44,622 nt of DNA from Rhizobium altiplani. Lineage in GTDB: Bacteria > Pseudomonadota > Alphaproteobacteria > Rhizobiales > Rhizobiaceae. Both the position numbers and the translations under genes were made by a program. This document shows positions 33,643 to 41,463 of the stretch, one piece after another. Location: assembly GCF_001542405.1 (NCBI RefSeq), contig NZ_LNCD01000001.1, positions 76,431 to 121,052 of the forward strand, given 5' to 3'. Position 1 is the first letter of the stretch; every line of letters starts with the position of its first letter. The notes under the pieces are model-generated. The model worked only from the letters and a program-made list of their open reading frames with translations. It ran no database searches and had not been told where the DNA came from.

Positions 33643-34355
33643 TGTGATTTCTCCAATGTTTTGGCGGCGGGACTGCCGATCAGGACGTCCGCCTTGAGCC
33701 CCTGCGGCGCGATGAACATCTCCATGTTCTCGCGGGACAATTCCCAGTGCTCGAAGACGAGATCGACGACGGCATCTTCGTCGTGCGCCGAAAGCGCTTC
33801 GATGAATGCATCATGGTGTTCGACCGCCAGCTGAAGTCTGCGCTTCATGTCTTCGTTCTTCGGTCGGAAGAAGGTGTGGCCAATTCGGGCGTGGTCGATG
33901 AGCAGACGGCCGAGGCTTGGCTGCAAGTACACGTTTGCCGACATCTCACCGAAGATCTCGTGGAAACGATTGTTCTCGAGGACCATGTCCAGCGCATCGC
34001 CGTTCGCGCTCGCCTTGCGGAAGCGATCCTGCGTCCGCTTCAAGTCTGCCAGCTGCTGTGACTTGAAGTTCTGCACCGCCAGACGACCGATGGCCGCATA
34101 GATCATCGGCGCGACCAGGAAGAAGTTTCTGAGGGTGGCGTGGTTCATCGGAATGACGCGCGCGCCGCGGTTCTCGCGAATGTCGACATAGCCCTCGCCC
34201 GCCAGCCGCCTGAAGATGTCACGCACCGGCGTCCGGGAAAGGCCATAGCGTTCGCTCAGGCTGGCTTCGTCGAGATCGGCGTCTGGATCGAGCTCCATCG
34301 TCAGGATCTGACGTTTCAAGTCCTCGTACAGGTTGCTCTTCACGGTCTTCGCCAT
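33639..34355 (-). CDS. GntR-family (FCD type) regulator, copy 1
   Basis: 238 residues. N-terminal winged helix (LKRQILTMELDPDADLDEAS, LSERYGLSRTPVRDIFRRLA) and C-terminal FCD ligand domain (NNRFHEIFGEMSANVYLQPS, then an EHHDAFIEAL histidine). It is the first gene of the ten-gene minus-strand unit, so it is autoregulated if it binds the palindrome upstream. Its relative at 37133-37840 shares the LDEASLSERYGLSRTPVRD-type block and a C-terminal MFIAPQGL / MYATPEGL motif, which marks them as paralogues. The ligand is probably a substrate or intermediate of the DHDPS-like enzyme. Confidence 0.88.
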   Translation of the reverse strand: MAKTVKSNLYEDLKRQILTMELDPDADLDEASLSERYGLSRTPVRDIFRRLAGEGYVDIRENRGARVIPMNHATLRNFFLVAPMIYAAIGRLAVQNFKSQQLADLKRTQDRFRKASANGDALDMVLENNRFHEIFGEMSANVYLQPSLGRLLIDHARIGHTFFRPKNEDMKRRLQLAVEHHDAFIEALSAHDEDAVVDLVFEHWELSRENMEMFIAPQGLKADVLIGSPAAKTLEKSQ

Positions 34356-34741
34356 GCGTCACTCCACGCCGTTGGTTGGGCTATGGCTTAAACATGGCAC
34401 GCATCTAATATGCTGTCAATAAATTGTGTACTTTGAGTACACAATAAAAGTTCCATGGAAATACAATTTCAGAGGAACTTGTATATATGTGATTGATACA
34501 ACTTCGTATTTTTCCATTTCATTGTCCGCAAAAACGGGAGCGAGGTGTCCAAAATTGGCCTTGGAAAAGCGGGGAAAGGTGCAGATCAACGATGGCGACC
34601 GGCTGGGGCTCGCGTCGTCCAAGAGCGAATGATCGAGGGCCACAAGCGGTGGCGCGCACCCAGCTCCAGCGCGGCTTTCTCTAACGAGGCCGATGGCTTG
34701 GCGCTTTAGAGTACTAAAAAAATTTAGGACGGACCCGGCGA
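34356..34741. promoter_or_regulatory. Promoter/operator gap upstream of GntR copy 1
   Basis: The 386-base AT-rich gap contains a perfect 21-base palindrome at 34424-34444 (separate entry) and further ATACAA/TTGTAT half-sites around 34461-34501. The right part (34505-34741) holds no gene that I can support. Confidence 0.55.
34424..34444. promoter_or_regulatory. Perfect palindrome, probable GntR operator
   Basis: TTGTGTACT (34424-34432), TTG, AGTACACAA (34436-34444): two exact nine-base arms around a three-base centre, extended by one more A/T pair to 34423-34445. It is 69-89 bases upstream of the GntR start. FCD-type GntR proteins bind short palindromes of this size, so it is probably the autoregulatory site. 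Confidence 0.65.
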
Positions 34742-36088
34742 TCACTCTGCCCCGGCACGCCATTCGCGATACGCAAGATGGAGCTTGGCGCCGATCGTTG
34801 TGAGCGGCTGCGGCGGCAGTGCTGTCGGCGCGGCCAGTCTGGCGTAGACCCGGCCGAGTTCGGACTCGTGACCCAGAGCGATTTCGGCGGCAGCAATTCC
34901 CGATGCCGTCGAGTTCGAGGCCCCAAGGCCGTTGCAGCCGCATGCGGCAAACACGTTGCGCGCGATTTCGCCAAAGGCCGGGACATGATTGCGTGTCAGA
35001 GCCATGGCGCCCGCCCAGCGATGCTGCATTCCCACACCATGGAGGCTGGGGAAACGCTGAACAAACTTCCCGTCATGCAGGTGCCCGGCCCGCACGATCG
35101 CGGCGTCATTCACCTCTATGCCCGGATTGTAGCTGTAACGCGAGCGGATCAGAATCCGGTCACCGCCTGTCGTGTTGATACGGCGAACGGTGGTTCCCAT
35201 CGGCAGAGCTGGCGTTGCCGCCCATTTCCGTTCTCCGCCAAGGCGGGAGGGATCGAACTCTTCGGTAAGCGAGGCGTATGTGAAGACATGCAAAAGCTGC
35301 CCCCGGAAGAAACCGAAGCTTTCCGCGTGACCATTGTTTGCCAGGATGATCTTTTCCGCCTGCACCGAGCCCTGCGGCGTCTTGATGAGCCAGCCGTTCC
35401 CGAAACGCTCGAACGAAAGCGCCGGCGTCTGCTCGTAAAGTCTGATCGGCTCGTTCAAGCCGTCGGCAACAGCGCGAATGTAGGCGGCCGGTTGAACAAT
35501 AACCGTACCGGGCATAAAGAGACCGGACGTGTAGGCGGACGATCCGGTCACGGCCGCAATGTCGCCGGCACTCAGCAACCGGTGATCCTCGCCCATCCTG
35601 GAAAGACGCGCTGCGTAATCCGTGAGGTGCTTGTCGCCTTCGGGACTGATCGCGACACTATATCGCCCGCACGGGTCGAAAATGTCGCCGCCCCAGCCAT
35701 ATTCGACGGCCATTTCCATGGCCAAGGCAATCGCCGAGCGCTGTATCAGCACGGACTGCCTGAACCTGTCCTCGGATTCTCCATTGAAATCGTCGGCGGA
35801 GACCTCGTGCGGAAGATCGATGATGAAGCCCGAATTCGCACCTGCAGGCCCCTCACCGACGATCCCTGCTTCCAGGATCGCAACACCTACGGAGGGGTCG
35901 AGGCGCGAAATTCGCCGGGCCGCGGAAAGGCCGGCAAAGCCGGCGCCGATGATCGCGACATCAGCGGTAGACGAACCATGCAGCGCTGGATGCGGCCTTC
36001 GCGACGGGAGCGTCGCCACCCAGCCTGAAACACCGGCGCATTTCGGAAGCCTGGATGCGACGAAGACCTCGTTGGAAGTGCGCGGCAC
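34742..36088 (-). CDS. DAO-family FAD-dependent oxidoreductase (copy 2)
   Basis: 448 residues from GTG 36086-36088. The GTG lies one base after the stop of the upstream DHDPS-like gene, with GGGAGG as ribosome site; the frame runs open upstream only as a shadow. It has the same length as copy 1 and parallel blocks: LPKCAGVSGWVATLP near the N-terminus (copy 1 has LPAESGVSGWEA), IIGAGFAGLSAA for FAD, GANSGFIIDLPHEVS (copy 1 AGRNSGYMIDVPHNLS), and a C-terminal WAGAMALTRNHVPAFGEI (copy 1 WAGRLCLSRNHVPAFGEI). It should act on a related N-methyl or secondary amine. It has no adjacent aldehyde dehydrogenase. Confidence 0.85.
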   Translation of the reverse strand: MPRTSNEVFVASRLPKCAGVSGWVATLPSRRPHPALHGSSTADVAIIGAGFAGLSAARRISRLDPSVGVAILEAGIVGEGPAGANSGFIIDLPHEVSADDFNGESEDRFRQSVLIQRSAIALAMEMAVEYGWGGDIFDPCGRYSVAISPEGDKHLTDYAARLSRMGEDHRLLSAGDIAAVTGSSAYTSGLFMPGTVIVQPAAYIRAVADGLNEPIRLYEQTPALSFERFGNGWLIKTPQGSVQAEKIILANNGHAESFGFFRGQLLHVFTYASLTEEFDPSRLGGERKWAATPALPMGTTVRRINTTGGDRILIRSRYSYNPGIEVNDAAIVRAGHLHDGKFVQRFPSLHGVGMQHRWAGAMALTRNHVPAFGEIARNVFAACGCNGLGASNSTASGIAAAEIALGHESELGRVYARLAAPTALPPQPLTTIGAKLHLAYREWRAGAE

Positions 36089-36089
36089 G

Positions 36090-36977
36090 TCAAATCGCCT
36101 CCCGCTCGATGAGCGTTTCGATCGACTGTCGCAGCGCCGGAATGCAATCGGAAGAAAGCGCGCGCAGGGGCTTTCTCGGGGACCCGGCACCGTATCCGGC
36201 CAGATGCGCGGCAGCATAGACGGTTTGAACGTAGTCGCCCTTTGAAAGAAGGGCCATCACTGGCTCGAGCAGCTTCCAGAGCTCACGGGTCTCAGCCCAG
36301 TTCCCCCTGGCGGCGGCATCGACGATTGCAAGGCATGTTCTGGGCGCAAAGTTCGCGCCTCCCCAGATCAGACCGTGGCAGCCGGCATAAAGCGCGTAGG
36401 GAACGAGATTGTCTGCGCCATTCATGACGAACTTGCCGGTGCGAATGAGTTCCGCCTGCTTGCCGAGATCCCCACCGCTATCCTTGACGGCGCAAAAGCC
36501 GGGAATTTCGCTTAACTTGAGCAATAGCTCCGGCGTGATCGCGACACCGACAGCCTGCGGAACGTTGTAACCGATCACCGGAAGGCCAACCTCGGCAACC
36601 TCGGCATAGAAGTCGACGATGCCCTGGTCGTCGGTCGGCCCTTCGAAGAACGGCGGAAGAACCATCACGCCTTCGGCGCCGGCATCGCGGGCGCGCGCCG
36701 TGCGCTCGACAGCCTCTTCAACCAGAAGCGCAGAGGTTTGGGCGATGATTTTGGCCCGACCGTTCACGATCCGCGCGCCACGTCTGATCAGCCCCTCGGA
36801 TTCCTCCTTGGAAAGATAGACGTGCATGCCTGTCCCCGAACTGAGGAGGAAGCTGCGAACGCCAGCCGCCAGATATCGCTCAATGTTGTGTTCCAGACTG
36901 ATGTAGTCGATCCGCCCCGCGTCGTCGAAAGGCGTGGTGATCGCGAGATTGAGGCCTGGAAACTGGAACTCTGACAT
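36090..36977 (-). CDS. DHDPS/NAL-superfamily lyase (second copy)
   Basis: 295 residues from ATG 36975-36977 with GGAGG upstream; the open frame continues but the family starts here. Schiff-base Lys165 (CAVKDSGGD) and Tyr137 (IGYNVPQAVG) are in place, and SSGTGMHVYLS (46-56) is the variable substrate loop, different from copy 1. The two DHDPS-like proteins share the fold but clearly differ in substrate loops, so they probably act on different keto acids. This one is in an operon with GntR copy 2 and flavoenzyme copy 2. Confidence 0.82.
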   Translation of the reverse strand: MSEFQFPGLNLAITTPFDDAGRIDYISLEHNIERYLAAGVRSFLLSSGTGMHVYLSKEESEGLIRRGARIVNGRAKIIAQTSALLVEEAVERTARARDAGAEGVMVLPPFFEGPTDDQGIVDFYAEVAEVGLPVIGYNVPQAVGVAITPELLLKLSEIPGFCAVKDSGGDLGKQAELIRTGKFVMNGADNLVPYALYAGCHGLIWGGANFAPRTCLAIVDAAARGNWAETRELWKLLEPVMALLSKGDYVQTVYAAAHLAGYGAGSPRKPLRALSSDCIPALRQSIETLIEREAI

Positions 36978-37132
36978 TCGTTTGATCCTCCTGGGGTAAC
37001 CTGTCGGAAGCTCGTGCAAGATTGCCGTGAGCAGCCCGCATTGTTCGGCCGCGCGAAGATCGAATGTCGCGCGCCGCTTGATCAGAATCTTACCCCCCGG
37101 CAAGCCCGCCGATGAGGTCGCGATGTCGGCCT

Positions 37133-37840
37133 CTAGAGCGTCGGCGCCTCGAGACCCTCCGGGGTGGCATACATCGCCATGTTTCTGCGAGAGAGTTCGA
37201 GATGCAGGCGCGCAAGCTCACCTGCAGCGTCGACGTCACGCCGTTCGACGGCTTCGATCATTTCCTCGTGCTGCCTGGAAGCAAGTTCGAGCTCCTCCTG
37301 CATACGCGGCGTATTTGGATGCGTGTAGAAGATCTTCCCGATCCTGGCGTGGTCGATCTGAAGCCTGCGAAGGCTCGGAACGAGATAGACGTTGTGAGCC
37401 ATTTCGCCGAGCTGGCGATGAAACTCATCGTTGTAGAACACGCGACCTTCCACGTCGTTGGCATCGATCGCCTTCTGGAAGGATTGCTGGATCTGCTTGA
37501 GAGCGTCGAGTTCCGCCCGGGTCCGGTTCTCGGCGGCAAGCTTGTTTGCCGTGATGTAGATCATCGGCGCCAGAAGAAAGAAATCCCGCAGGGATTGGTA
37601 GCTCATCGAGCTGACCCTAGCGGCCCGGTTGGCCTCCAACTCGATGTAGCCTTCGCCGGCCATCTGGCGCATCAGCTCTCGCACCGGCGGGCGCGACAGG
37701 CCGAACTCCTCGCTGAGCGCCACTTCGTCCAGGACCGCGCCCGGAGCAAGCTCCATGGTCAGGATCCGTTGTCGCAGCGCAAGACCGAGGCTCGCCTTGC
37801 GGTCGATGTTTGGAGGGTCGGTGATCATGCCGTCAATCAT
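37133..37840 (-). CDS. GntR-family (FCD type) regulator, copy 2
   Basis: 235 residues. ATG 37838-37840 is preceded by AAAGGAGATCC. Winged helix in the first 80 residues (LRQRILTMELAPGAVLDEVA, LSEEFGLSRPPVRELMRQMA), FCD domain with NDEFHRQLGEMAHNVYLVPS and RQHEEMIEAV. It parallels GntR copy 1 in length, order of motifs and the MYATPEGL C-terminus, and is probably a regulator of the adjacent DHDPS-like/flavoenzyme pair. Confidence 0.88.
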   Translation of the reverse strand: MIDGMITDPPNIDRKASLGLALRQRILTMELAPGAVLDEVALSEEFGLSRPPVRELMRQMAGEGYIELEANRAARVSSMSYQSLRDFFLLAPMIYITANKLAAENRTRAELDALKQIQQSFQKAIDANDVEGRVFYNDEFHRQLGEMAHNVYLVPSLRRLQIDHARIGKIFYTHPNTPRMQEELELASRQHEEMIEAVERRDVDAAGELARLHLELSRRNMAMYATPEGLEAPTL

Positions 37841-37862
37841 TGGATCTCCTTTTGGAAGACAT

Positions 37863-37874
37863 TATGTAGACATA
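37863..37874. promoter_or_regulatory. Inverted repeat upstream of GntR copy 2
   Basis: TATGT-AG-ACATA (37863-37874) starts 23 bases upstream of the GntR ATG, within an AT-rich stretch with a second TATGATAGACA word nearby. Position and form suit the autoregulatory site of an FCD-type GntR protein. Confidence 0.4.
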
Positions 37875-38084
37875 TGATAGACAGTCAAGTCACAGGTCGA
37901 ATTTCCTCTTCCTGGATCTGCTCAAGGAAGCTCGGACGCTAGATATCAACGACAATTTAGGGATGGCTTCAAACGTGCTCGCAGGTGCCCGGCCAGCGCG
38001 CCTGGCTCCGCAAGAAATGGCCGGGTGTCAGATTTCTTGCACGACTGAAGCCAATGGCCATTGTCGCTCAGGACGGCAGCACCA

Positions 38085-38972
38085 TCACTTGTGAAGCGCA
38101 GCGGTAAGCCACGACGAGGCCCGGTCGATCGCCACCGTCCTTCTGGATTTCAATGGCAGCAGGACATTGTACCGGCCTTCCGGGGACAGTCTCGTCTCAT
38201 CGAGTGCCACCAACGTGCCGTCATCAAGGAATGTCTGAACAAGGGTGCCCCAGCCAAGCGCAACCCCCTGACCGGCGCGCGCAGCGAAGATCGTCTCCGT
38301 GTAGTGACTGAAGCGCAGAGACGGCTTCACCTCGAAGTGCACGCCAAGTTCGGCGAGCCATTGGCCCCACGACAGCCAGGATCGGTCTTCAGCATCGGTC
38401 TCGATGAACTCGTCAGTCGCGGCCAATGGGCCGTTGCCGCGCCGGTCGAGGTAGTCCGGCGAGCAGACGAGCATTATGACATCGCCGCGCGAGGCGATCA
38501 CCGTTGCGTCGTTGAAAGGTGGCAGCCCGAAACGGATGGCAAGATCGACGGCACCGCTGTCCAGATCGATTTTCGCATCCTGGGAGATCACGCGGATCTG
38601 AATGCCCGGATTCTGAGCGCGAAAATCGGCGAGCCGGGGGAGCAACCAGAAAGACGAGAAAGCCACGGTCGCGCCGATGGTGACGACATCCTGGGCCGCC
38701 CCCTTGATGGCATCGATCGCATCGGAAATGTTCGAGAAACTCTGCGCGAGCGACGCACCCAGCACGAGGCAGGCGGCAGTCGGCTCGATCGCGCGGTGCT
38801 TGCGCACGAACATCGGCTGCCCCAGCTCTTCTTCCAGCAGCGCGATTTGCCTGCTGACGGCCGCCTGGGTAACCCCGAGCTCGCCTGCCGCAAGGGTAAA
38901 ACTCTTTCGGCGAAGGACCGCTTCCAGCATGATCAGCGCCGTCATCGACGGCAAACGCCTGCGAAACTGCAT
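38085..38972 (-). CDS. LysR-family (GcvA-like) transcriptional regulator
   Basis: 295 residues from ATG 38970-38972 (MQFRRRLPSMTALIMLEAVL); starts at 38999 and 39065 are open but not better supported. The helix-turn-helix is SFTLAAGELGVTQAAVSRQI, followed by the usual linker helix (LLEEELGQPMFVRKHRAIEP) and a two-lobed substrate-binding domain with GVALGWGTLVQTFLDDGTLV. It is divergent from the Rieske gene, 108 bases apart. It is most likely the activator of the Rieske operon and senses a pathway compound. Confidence 0.88.
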   Translation of the reverse strand: MQFRRRLPSMTALIMLEAVLRRKSFTLAAGELGVTQAAVSRQIALLEEELGQPMFVRKHRAIEPTAACLVLGASLAQSFSNISDAIDAIKGAAQDVVTIGATVAFSSFWLLPRLADFRAQNPGIQIRVISQDAKIDLDSGAVDLAIRFGLPPFNDATVIASRGDVIMLVCSPDYLDRRGNGPLAATDEFIETDAEDRSWLSWGQWLAELGVHFEVKPSLRFSHYTETIFAARAGQGVALGWGTLVQTFLDDGTLVALDETRLSPEGRYNVLLPLKSRRTVAIDRASSWLTAALHK

Positions 38973-38996
38973 TTCATGCCCCGTCACATTACCATT

Positions 38997-39021
38997 CATT
39001 ATGCGAACGTGAGAATTAATG
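38997..39021. promoter_or_regulatory. Candidate LysR-type binding site
   Basis: CATTA (38997-39001) and TAATG (39017-39021) are inverted with a 15-base spacer, so the core contains the T-N11-A pattern of LysR boxes. It lies between the divergent LysR and Rieske starts, where such a site is expected. Confidence 0.4.
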
Positions 39022-39080
39022 CCGTTGAAGAGCCTTGGGAGCAAGAGCAGTCTGCATGAAGGCAAGCATAAGGGGCTCTC

Positions 39081-40334
39081 ATGCTAAACAAACTTCCCTC
39101 TTCCATCTCCGCCCTTCTCGACGCTCGCACGAACGGGCACTCGCTGCCCGCCGGTCTCTATACGCGTGAAGACGTCTTCGAAGCGGACATCGACGTTTTC
39201 TTCCACAAACACTGGATCTGCATCGGTCTCGACTGCGACGTGCCGGAAGCTGGCGATGCCACTGTCATCGACATCGGCAAGACGAGCCTCATCCTTTTGC
39301 GAGATGACGACGGCGACATTCGGGTGTTGCACAACGTCTGCCGCCACCGCGGCTCGCGCCTGTTGGACGCAGGAAAAACGATCGTTTCAAAGCTGGTCTG
39401 CCCCTACCACACCTGGACCTACGAGCTTACGGGAGAGCTCAGCTATGCTCCCCACATGGGCAAGGACTTCGACAAGGACTGTCACGGACTGAAGCCTGTG
39501 ACCTTCAAATCGATCGGCGGGCTTATCTATGCCTGCCTTTCCGACACCCCACCAGAGGACATCGACGTCCTCGAACGCACGATGGTCGAGCGCCTTGCTC
39601 CCTACGACATCCGCAATGCGAAGGTTGCGCATCAGACAGACGTGATCGAGGACGGCAACTGGAAGCTGACGATCGAGAACAATCGTGAGTGCTACCACTG
39701 TTCGGCAAACCATCCCGAGCTCTGCGTGTCCTTCGTCGATCTCGACTTCGGCTTCGACCCGGAAACCTTGAGCCCGGAGGATCGCGCGCAGGCGGAAGAG
39801 CATTTCCGGCTGTATGAGGAGCGGACCAGGGCATGGGAGGCGGATGGCTTCCCATCTGCCGCCGTCGAGCAACTCTCCGACTGCGCAACGAATTTCCGCA
39901 CGCAAAGGCTGATCATCGCCGGCGCAGGCGAGTCCCAGACCCATGACGCCACCGCCGCATCATCGCGGCTGCTCGGCCAGATGACGCGGAAGGACCTGGG
40001 GGACACCCATCTCTGGGGTCACAACTCCTGGAACCACTTCATGGGCGATCATGCTGTGATCGCCATCGTGATCCCGCTGTCGGCTGGCAAGACGCTCGTG
40101 CGGACGAAGTGGCTGGTGCACAAGGATGCAATCGAGGGCGTCGATTACGATCATGACAAGCTCACTGACGTCTGGATTGCAACAACCGACCAGGACGCTG
40201 ACCTGGTGGCGCGCTCCCATGCCGGCGCGCTCGATCCTGCTTACCTGCCAGGCCCCTACTCGCAATTCTCGGAGACGAACCTCGACAAGTTCGCAACCTG
40301 GTATATCGATCGGATGCGCGCAAATGGATATTGA
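39081..40334 (+). CDS. Rieske oxygenase, glycine betaine/stachydrine demethylase type
   Basis: 417 residues with AAGGGG upstream of ATG 39081. The [2Fe-2S] Rieske ligands are Cys87, His89, Cys107 and His110 (CRHRG ... CPYHTW). The catalytic iron site follows the NNRECYHCSANHPEL pattern: His206 and His211 with Glu203 nearby, and the third ligand is probably Asp372 in ATTDQDADLV. NWKLTIENNRECYHC is the hallmark of the GbcA/Stc2 group, which removes N-methyl groups from glycine betaine or proline betaine, and not of aromatic-ring dioxygenases. It needs electrons from the reductase next door, which overlaps by 11 bases. Confidence 0.88.
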   Translation: MLNKLPSSISALLDARTNGHSLPAGLYTREDVFEADIDVFFHKHWICIGLDCDVPEAGDATVIDIGKTSLILLRDDDGDIRVLHNVCRHRGSRLLDAGKTIVSKLVCPYHTWTYELTGELSYAPHMGKDFDKDCHGLKPVTFKSIGGLIYACLSDTPPEDIDVLERTMVERLAPYDIRNAKVAHQTDVIEDGNWKLTIENNRECYHCSANHPELCVSFVDLDFGFDPETLSPEDRAQAEEHFRLYEERTRAWEADGFPSAAVEQLSDCATNFRTQRLIIAGAGESQTHDATAASSRLLGQMTRKDLGDTHLWGHNSWNHFMGDHAVIAIVIPLSAGKTLVRTKWLVHKDAIEGVDYDHDKLTDVWIATTDQDADLVARSHAGALDPAYLPGPYSQFSETNLDKFATWYIDRMRANGY

Positions 40335-41412
40335 TTTCGCACAGAAGCAGGACGGTTCTGTCTCGCGCGATACATGGGATCCCGAGCACGACGACACACT
40401 GGTGTGCCTGGACGTCCATCAGGAAACCCACGACGTCAAGAGCTTCACCTTTGCGTCGCCGCAAGGCAAGCGCTTCAGCTTCGATGGCGGGCAATATTTC
40501 CTCTTCGACTTCCCGATTGGCGATGACGCCGAGGCCCGCTGCTACAGCATCTCCTCGTCACCGCACCGCTCCAACGCTTTCACCGTGACGGTGAAGCGCG
40601 TCGTGAATGGAAGAATATCGAACTGGCTTCATGACAACATGCAAAGCGGGATGACCGTGAAGGCTCAGGGCCCGCTCGGCTATTTCGTCTGCCCGCGCGT
40701 TGCCGCGCCGAAGCTTCTGCTTCTTTCCGGCGGCTCCGGCATTACGCCCGTCATGTCCATTCTGCGCGGTCTGGCGGATCGCTGCGAACCTGCCGACATC
40801 GTCTTTCTTCATGCTGCCCGCTCGCCGGTCGACCTGATCTTTCGCAATGAGCTGAGTTGTCTTGCAGCACGAATGAAGGGTCTTCGCCTGCAGTTTCTGC
40901 CCGAAAGCGTCGATGGAGAGCCACACTGGCCGGGGCTGACGGGGCGCATCTCGCCCGAATTCCTGAAGCTCGCCGTGCCGGATATCGCGGAAAGAACCGT
41001 GATGTGCTGCGGTCCAGCACCTTTCATGGCCGCGGCACGCTCGATCACCGCACAACTCGGCGTGCCCCAGGGGAGCTACATCGAAGAGAGCTTCGATGCC
41101 GCCATCATCGAGGAACCGGCGGCCATCGGCGAGGCCACGATGCCAAACAAGGTTTTCCAGGTCGAGTTCGCCAAACAATCGAAAAAGATAGCGGTCGCAG
41201 ACGACCAGACGGTGCTTTCCTGCGCCAAGAAATCGGGCGTGCGGCTGCCGTCATCCTGCTCCAACGGCGTCTGCGGCACCTGCAAGTCGAAGCTGGTTTC
41301 CGGTGCGGTGGACATGAACCACAATGGCGGCATAAGGCAAAGAGAGATCGATGCCGGGTTGTTCCTGCCTTGCTGCTCCAAGCCTCTCAGCGACTTGGTG
41401 ATTGACCGCTAG
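40324..41412 (+). CDS. Ferredoxin reductase partner of the Rieske oxygenase (GbcB-like)
   Basis: 362 residues from ATG 40324, which overlaps the Rieske stop by 11 bases; a longer reading into that gene is a shadow. The flavin part has RCYSISSSP (FAD-binding Arg-x-Tyr-Ser), the nucleotide part LLSGGSGITPVMSILRGLA and VMCCGPAPFM, and the C-terminal plant-type [2Fe-2S] domain has CSNGVCGTC plus a later Cys in FLPCCSKP. This modular reductase feeds NAD(P)H electrons to the Rieske oxygenase in GbcAB and related systems. Operon position and overlap strongly link the two proteins. Confidence 0.9.
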   Translation: MDIDFAQKQDGSVSRDTWDPEHDDTLVCLDVHQETHDVKSFTFASPQGKRFSFDGGQYFLFDFPIGDDAEARCYSISSSPHRSNAFTVTVKRVVNGRISNWLHDNMQSGMTVKAQGPLGYFVCPRVAAPKLLLLSGGSGITPVMSILRGLADRCEPADIVFLHAARSPVDLIFRNELSCLAARMKGLRLQFLPESVDGEPHWPGLTGRISPEFLKLAVPDIAERTVMCCGPAPFMAAARSITAQLGVPQGSYIEESFDAAIIEEPAAIGEATMPNKVFQVEFAKQSKKIAVADDQTVLSCAKKSGVRLPSSCSNGVCGTCKSKLVSGAVDMNHNGGIRQREIDAGLFLPCCSKPLSDLVIDR

Positions 41413-41463
41413 GGCCGGCAGAGGTCCGGCACCCTACCCTTCGACAACAATGAGGGATCGACC

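Noticed and set aside
39081..40334. Annotation as an aromatic ring-hydroxylating dioxygenase
   Set aside because: The NNRECYHC motif, single large subunit and reductase with C-terminal ferredoxin fit the N-demethylase (GbcA-like) group.
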